NCBI GenBank assembly: GCA_028875075.1
Contig: JAPPGF010000011.1
Location: 113,643-177,642 of the forward strand
Direction: 5' to 3'
Source of the DNA: Gemmatimonadota bacterium
Lineage (GTDB): Bacteria; Gemmatimonadota; Gemmatimonadetes; Longimicrobiales; Gaopeijiaceae
Length of the DNA: 64,000 bases
Part shown: in pieces, positions 59,526-64,000 of the stretch
Layout of the letters: each line of letters opens with the position of its first letter
Numbering within the stretch: position 1 is the stretch's first letter
The notes under the pieces: generated by a model
Database searches by the model: none
What the model was told of the DNA's origin: nothing
Seen by the model: the letters and a program-made list of their open reading frames with translations, nothing else
Position numbers and translations under genes: made by a program

Positions 59526-61286
59526 TCAGTGACCGGCAGCAGCGGCATCCGGGTTACGGGGATCTGGAACACCCGTGAGCTGCCCGCCTGCGGGATTCAC
59601 AACAATGATGTTGGCGCGACCCTGCGTGCCTCCGTCCACTACGCGGTGGCCCATCTCTTCAAGCGCCGTGACCGTTCCCTGCAAGAGCCCAGGCTCGGAC
59701 TCGACGACGTCCGGAAGCCACTGGTGGTGTACGCGCGGTTCGGCCACTGCAGTCTCGGCGTCCATCTCGAAGTCCACCAGATTGAGCACAAGCTGCAGTA
59801 CGGTATTGATGATCGTCCGTCCCCCGGGTGTCCCGAGAACGGCGACTAACCCACCGTTACGGGCCAGAATGGTGGGGGTCATGCTCGAGAGCATCCGCTG
59901 CCCGGGACGCGCCAAGTTCGGCGTGGTCCCGACGAGGCCGCTCTCTTCGGTGAGGCCGGGTCGACCGTTGAAGTCACCCATCTCGTTATTGAGAATAAAC
60001 CCCGCACCCGCCACGGTTATGGCCGAGCCGAACGAAGCCTCTAGCGTGTACGTCACCGCAACAGCCATGCCATCCCGGTCCACGATCGAGAAATGCGTTG
60101 TCTCTCCATTCCCCGGCGCCTCGATCACGTCGTTGGGGGAAGACACCGAAGCTCGAAGCGGGTGGATTGTGCTGCGGAGCTCGAACGCGTGTTGCGCCGA
60201 GGTGAGCCGTTGCACGGGTACGTCGACGACGTCTGGATCTGCCAGGAAACGTGCCCGATCCCGAAACGCACGACGCATTGCCTCCACGAGGAAATGCAGG
60301 TAGCGAGACGAGTTGTGGCCGAAGGAGACTAGATCGAATCCTTCGAGGATGTTGAGCATCTCCACCAAAGCAACCCCGCCACTTGAAGGCGGCGGCATTG
60401 ATATCACTTCGAAGCCCCGGTAGAACCCGCGGATCGGAGTGCGCTCACGAGCAGTATAGCGCGCCAAGTCAACCTCGGTGATCAGACCTCCGCCCCGGCG
60501 CATCTCCTCGCCGATGAGACGTGCAGTCTCGCCCCGGTAGAATCCATCGGAACGCCCAAGCATGACGCGCCCGAGCGTCCGCGCGAGGTCGCGCTGCCGG
60601 TGGACCTCCCCCGGCAGATAGGGCGCTCCGTCCCTTGAGTAAGCACGGAGCGTGGCATCGTACCCGCGACGCCTCGCTCGCTCCGTCAATCGCGCCAGTG
60701 AGCGCGCCTGGCCCTCGGTCAGCTCGAAGCCGTCCTCCGCTAGTCGCACCGCGGGATATACGAGTCGCTCCCAGGGCAAGTTGCCGTACAGCCGGTGTGC
60801 CTTATCGAGACCCGCGACGGTCCCCGGTACGCCGACGGAGCGGTGACCCTGGTGATGCAGATCCGGGTCGTAGGTGCCTTGCCGCACAAACATCTCAGGA
60901 AATGCGCCCTGCGGAGCCCGTTCACGGAAGTCGAGTGCGGTTGAGCGCCCGTCGGGAAAGCGGATCAGCATGAAGCCACCGCCTCCGATGTTGCCCGCCC
61001 GGGGCGAGGTGACCGCGAGCGCAAAGCCCGTGGCGATCGCTGCGTCGACGGCGTTCCCGCCCGCGGCTAGGACGTCGCGGCCGACTGCGCTCGCGAGTGC
61101 GCTTGCCGACACGACCATACCGTTCCGGGAACTGGCTGACGGAACCGAGTCACGGGTGTACGCCGGGACGGCGCGCACCGCCTGCGCGGAGACGCCAACC
61201 GCGCAGAACAGGAGCGCGCTCGAAGCTGCGACTAGCAGCCATGCACCGACAAGGCGGAACCCGGCTCGGACGTCCAGAAGGTGCAT
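59526..61286 (-). CDS. ggt: Gamma-glutamyltransferase
   Basis: Periplasmic Ntn-hydrolase that removes the gamma-glutamyl group from glutathione and related compounds. Start at the ATG of MHLLDVRAGFRLVGAWLLVA, a signal peptide to VSAQA; a TTG 30 bases upstream is less likely. Motifs: SPRAGNIGGGGFMLI, the self-cleavage and nucleophile site NGETTHFSIVD (Thr), the lid/active-site NNEMGDFN and SSMTPTILARNGGL. About 586 residues, normal. It lies between the 2-hydroxyacid oxidase and lctP on the same strand, 40 bases from the former. It fits the general peptide- and amino-acid-scavenging theme. Confidence 0.95.
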   Translation of the reverse strand: MHLLDVRAGFRLVGAWLLVAASSALLFCAVGVSAQAVRAVPAYTRDSVPSASSRNGMVVSASALASAVGRDVLAAGGNAVDAAIATGFALAVTSPRAGNIGGGGFMLIRFPDGRSTALDFRERAPQGAFPEMFVRQGTYDPDLHHQGHRSVGVPGTVAGLDKAHRLYGNLPWERLVYPAVRLAEDGFELTEGQARSLARLTERARRRGYDATLRAYSRDGAPYLPGEVHRQRDLARTLGRVMLGRSDGFYRGETARLIGEEMRRGGGLITEVDLARYTARERTPIRGFYRGFEVISMPPPSSGGVALVEMLNILEGFDLVSFGHNSSRYLHFLVEAMRRAFRDRARFLADPDVVDVPVQRLTSAQHAFELRSTIHPLRASVSSPNDVIEAPGNGETTHFSIVDRDGMAVAVTYTLEASFGSAITVAGAGFILNNEMGDFNGRPGLTEESGLVGTTPNLARPGQRMLSSMTPTILARNGGLVAVLGTPGGRTIINTVLQLVLNLVDFEMDAETAVAEPRVHHQWLPDVVESEPGLLQGTVTALEEMGHRVVDGGTQGRANIIVVNPAGGQLTGVPDPRNPDAAAAGH

Positions 61287-61326
61287 GCCTCGACCTGCTC
61301 GATCGGAAGGGATCAAGGCGGGAAGT

Positions 61327-62436
61327 CTACCGGGCCAGAATGCGCGAGTCCACGTCCCGCAGGCGCGTCCGGCCAGTCAGCGCCAGGGCCCGCCGCACGT
61401 CCCCGACAAGCTGTCCGAGCACATGCTCGACCCCAGCCTGTCCGCTTACGGCCAGTCCCCAGAGATAAGGCCGACCGATCAGTACGGCGCTCGCGCCCAA
61501 CGCCACGGCGCGTACCACGTCGATGCCACGGCGGATGCCCCCGTCAACGAGAACCGGCACACTGCCTTCCACCCCGTCGGTCACCTCCCTCAGGGCACGT
61601 GCTGTCGGAACTGCACCGTCCAACTGACGTCCGCCGTGATTGGACACGATTACAGCCGCGGCGCCGTGCTCGACGGCCAGGCGTGCGTCTTCACGAGTCA
61701 GGACACCCTTGACCACGACCGGTATCCCCGCCGTCCGCACCAGCCAGCCGACCGCGGACCAGTCGAGTCTCGGGTCGAGATGCTTGTCGATAAAGCTCTC
61801 CAGTCCCGAAGCCTCCGCTTCACCCGGAAAGCTCACTTGTTCGTGACCCCTGAAGTTCGCCATCTCCAGCCCTTTCGGAAGCCGGAAGCGATTGCGCGCG
61901 TCTCTCTCCCGGTTGCCCTGCACAGGCACACTGACCGTCAGGCAGACGGCCTGGCACCCGACCGCCCGTGCGCGCTGCACCAGGTCCAAGGAAAGCTCTC
62001 GGTCACGGAATACGTAGAGCTGCAGCCAGAGGGGCGAGTTCGTGGTCGCAGCAATCTCCTCGATCGGCGTGGTCGAGAGCGAGCTGGCCACAAGCAGTGT
62101 CCCGGAAGCACTAGCCGCGCGGGCCGTCGCCAACTCACCGTCCGCGTGGGCGAGACGTTGGAAGGCGGTAGGCGCGAGGATCACCGGATGCGGAAGCTGC
62201 GCGTCGAGAAGCGTGACCGACGTATCTACCTCGGACACATCCACCAGGACGCGAGGGCGCAGGAATAGCTCGGCCCAGGCGGTCCGGTTAGCGCGGACGG
62301 TGACTTCGTCGCCAGCGCCGCCCGCGTAGTAGTCGTAGACATCACGGCCGAGTCTTTCCCGGGCGGCGGCCTCCCATGCCTCGGGAGTCAGCGGAAACGG
62401 GTCGTGTCTTGGGGACATGATGCAAGTAGTTTCCAT
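61327..62436 (-). CDS. FMN-dependent alpha-hydroxyacid oxidase/dehydrogenase
   Basis: A 369-residue TIM-barrel flavoenzyme of the LldD/glycolate oxidase family, oxidising an (S)-2-hydroxyacid such as L-lactate or glycolate. Motifs: YDYYAGGAGDEVTVRANRTA, the FMN-site VILAPTAFQRLAHADGE, WLQLYVFRDR, VVVKGVLTREDA, and the active-site IVSNHGGRQLDGAVPTA carrying the catalytic His. The C-terminal VLVDGGIRRGIDVVRAVALG completes the FMN phosphate site. Oxidase versus dehydrogenase cannot be told. Upstream gene of ggt; with lctP nearby it suggests lactate use. Start at ATG 62436; a Met six codons later is possible. Confidence 0.93.
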   Translation of the reverse strand: METTCIMSPRHDPFPLTPEAWEAAARERLGRDVYDYYAGGAGDEVTVRANRTAWAELFLRPRVLVDVSEVDTSVTLLDAQLPHPVILAPTAFQRLAHADGELATARAASASGTLLVASSLSTTPIEEIAATTNSPLWLQLYVFRDRELSLDLVQRARAVGCQAVCLTVSVPVQGNRERDARNRFRLPKGLEMANFRGHEQVSFPGEAEASGLESFIDKHLDPRLDWSAVGWLVRTAGIPVVVKGVLTREDARLAVEHGAAAVIVSNHGGRQLDGAVPTARALREVTDGVEGSVPVLVDGGIRRGIDVVRAVALGASAVLIGRPYLWGLAVSGQAGVEHVLGQLVGDVRRALALTGRTRLRDVDSRILAR

Positions 62437-62496
62437 CTACCTAGGGTCGTTGGACTTACGGGATGTGCGGGGCCCTATTCCCGCCAGTCTTTCCCG

Positions 62497-63669
62497 CTAA
62501 GCTCGCAACGAGCATGCCTCCGGGCGGTCCTCAAGAGCCTTCCTGAGCCGCTCCTGATCGGCATGCTGGTAACACTGAAGCACGGTCTGTGCCGTCTTCC
62601 AGCCCCCGAGTTCGCATAGCACCTTGAGTGGCTGGTTCATGAGGTCCGAAGCAAACTTCCGTCTCAGGGAGTGCCAGCCACGGTGACGCTTCGGTGCCAA
62701 GCCCGCTCGTGCCACAGCCTTTTCCCACCAAGCGCCTAAGCGCGTTGGGCTCACGCATACGGTCGGGTCCCTGGACGCGGGAAGTAGCGGAGGGTCGGCA
62801 ATCCCAGAGTTATGCCGCCGCGCCCCTTCCAACACTGCCACCACCCCGGCCGTCACCGGCGTGCGGTGCTCGTACCCGGTCTTTTCATACTCGCCCCGCC
62901 ACCGGATGGTCCTGCCTTCCAGGTCGATGTCGGACCACCGCAGCTGGCGGATGGCACCGATACGGTGTCCCGTCTCGTGGGCGAGGACCAGTGCCACACG
63001 GAATCGCCAGTCCACCGCTGTGGATATCTCGAGCAGGGCCTCGTACTCCGCCTGCGTGAGGACCACCCGGGTCGGGTTCTTCTCCCTTGGCACCTTAAGG
63101 CCACTTAGGGGATTGGACTCGAGGAGGAGTCTTCCCTCCTCGTCCCGCGACTTCACAGCCCAATTGAAGACCGCGAGCAACAGCTTCAAGTCCTGTTGAA
63201 TCGTTCGGTCGCCTGCGGGACGGCCGCCGCGACCCGCTCTACCGGCCCGCCGTTCCCGTATGAACCTGTCCCAGTCCCTCTGTGACAGTGTGTCGGGGCG
63301 TCGGTTCCCCCCGAAGAACTCGAGGAACATCTTCATCGCAGCTCGATCATACTTCTGGGATGCCTTTGCCTTGGTCGGCGTTACTTCCTCACCGTAGATG
63401 TCAAACAGCTTTCCCAGCGTGAGCGGCTCGGGTTCGGCCTCTGCGCTTCCGTTCAGCCCCGGCGCGGCAAGGCCTGCGGCGACCTCGTCCGCCTGCCGCT
63501 TGGCCCGAGCCCAATCGCGGTGCTTCAGCGATCGGGTAAGCCTGCGTCCGTTCTCGCGCCACTCAATCTGGAGAAGGTCGGTCTTGGGATCGGGGAACAA
63601 CCGGACCCGGTTCCGGCCCCATTCGCCGGCGCCGTAGGAGCGCCGGCCTCGTTTCGTGCGTGCCATCAT
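62497..63669 (-). CDS. Tyrosine recombinase / integrase
   Basis: A site-specific recombinase of 390 residues. The start ATG follows GGAGG. The N-terminal arm-binding part is basic (TKRGRRSYGAGEWGRNRVRL) and a SAM-like core-binding domain follows (DTLSQRDWDRFIRERRAGR). The catalytic residues are in order: Arg in ETGHRIGAIRQLRWSDI, His-x-x-Arg in GWHSLRRKF, Trp in LGGWKTAQTV, and the nucleophile Tyr in LQCYQHADQE. It is not a XerC/D-type gene but of the kind carried by integrative elements or phages. Nothing identifiable as an att site or tRNA target is seen next to it. It is probably the end gene of an element extending past the window. Confidence 0.92.
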   Translation of the reverse strand: MMARTKRGRRSYGAGEWGRNRVRLFPDPKTDLLQIEWRENGRRLTRSLKHRDWARAKRQADEVAAGLAAPGLNGSAEAEPEPLTLGKLFDIYGEEVTPTKAKASQKYDRAAMKMFLEFFGGNRRPDTLSQRDWDRFIRERRAGRAGRGGRPAGDRTIQQDLKLLLAVFNWAVKSRDEEGRLLLESNPLSGLKVPREKNPTRVVLTQAEYEALLEISTAVDWRFRVALVLAHETGHRIGAIRQLRWSDIDLEGRTIRWRGEYEKTGYEHRTPVTAGVVAVLEGARRHNSGIADPPLLPASRDPTVCVSPTRLGAWWEKAVARAGLAPKRHRGWHSLRRKFASDLMNQPLKVLCELGGWKTAQTVLQCYQHADQERLRKALEDRPEACSLRA

Positions 63670-63813
63670 TAGATTCCTCCGATGATGGACCGCACGATCT
63701 GCCTGCTCGAAAGCTCGCGGAGGGAGGTCGCCCGCGCCACACTGACGGCTTCCGTGTGGCCGGGAACCATCAACGGCTCGGACCAGAGTCACGCTCCGGC
63801 CCACGCTGGCGCG

Positions 63814-64000
63814 TCACCTCCAGCGCCCGCGCAACGTCGCGGCGAGCGTCCCGTAGCACTCGGTCAAGCGTGTCACCTGATCGTCGAGCCGTTCGATTTG
63901 CTCTTGCAAGGCTTCGACCTGCCCGGAGTGCCGCCGCTGTTCCGTCTCGTACTGCGCGGACAACCTCCGCAAGGCCCTCGTCAACTGCTCCTCTAACGCG
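63814..64000 (-). CDS. Coiled-coil protein, C-terminal part (5' end beyond window)
   Basis: The minus strand from the window edge gives 61 codons, starting ALEEQLTRALRRLSAQYETE and ending TLAATLRGRWR, then TGA at 63814. The heptad pattern (leucines in QVEALQEQIERLDDQVTRL) predicts a long coiled coil. I do not recognise the family. It lies 144 bases upstream of the integrase on the same strand and probably belongs to the same mobile element. Confidence 0.6.
   Translation of the reverse strand, partial: ALEEQLTRALRRLSAQYETEQRRHSGQVEALQEQIERLDDQVTRLTECYGTLAATLRGRWR

Overview
This is high-GC bacterial chromosome with tight, mostly minus-strand gene clusters, many 4-bp stop/start overlaps and many alternative starts. 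The gene set suggests a Gram-negative heterotroph living on peptides and organic acids: TonB-like and beta-barrel envelope proteins, many exported peptidases, lipoprotein beta-propellers, DUF2911, DUF305 and a sulfocyanin-like copper protein. Together these resemble Gemmatimonadota or a related phylum. That assignment is an inference; no 16S gene or ribosomal-protein operon is present.

Layout. 1-2.4 kb: a sodium:solute symporter running off the left edge, preceded by a 48-residue membrane protein and an exported unknown in one overlapping operon. 2.6-6.1 kb (plus): an exported amidase and an FAD-linked 2-hydroxyacid dehydrogenase. 6.1-8.0 kb: ruvA-ruvC-yebC. 8.3-15.5 kb: EF-G paralogue, S46 dipeptidyl-peptidase, rhomboid protease, Ddl, TonB-domain lipoprotein. 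15.6-23.3 kb: mutS, a copper P-type ATPase, holA, and a sigma/anti-sigma pair. 23.5-31.7 kb: one seven-gene operon (apgM, TPR protein, four alternating active/inactive M16 peptidase subunits, Nudix hydrolase). 32-38 kb: M28 peptidase, then a VIT/vWA protein with an ECF sigma and a membrane anti-sigma. 38.3-42 kb: sulfocyanin-like protein, argJ with a terminator-like hairpin just before its start, an NHL-propeller remnant, tRNA-Arg(CCG) and RNase P RNA.

42-50 kb: two exported proteins, then a sulfur/methionine block: aspartate kinase, a MetX-type homoserine acyltransferase, a SUMT-HemD fusion and, divergently, a CbiX-type chelatase with an Fe-S domain. Upstream of SUMT-HemD lies a promoter, a short open frame with four Cys codons (three within four codons) and a Rho-independent terminator. 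This has the architecture of a cysteine-sensing transcription attenuator for siroheme/methionine synthesis and is the main discovery candidate here. 50-57.5 kb: LVIVD-repeat lipoprotein with DUF305 partner, an isoprenylcysteine-methyltransferase-like protein, tRNA-Lys(CTT), YVTN propeller, MsrB, DUF2911. 57.5-62.4 kb: lactate permease, gamma-glutamyltransferase, FMN-dependent 2-hydroxyacid oxidase. 62.5 kb to the end: a tyrosine recombinase with the tail of a coiled-coil protein upstream, probably the edge of an integrated element.

All calls come from reading the sequence; no database search or folding program was run.
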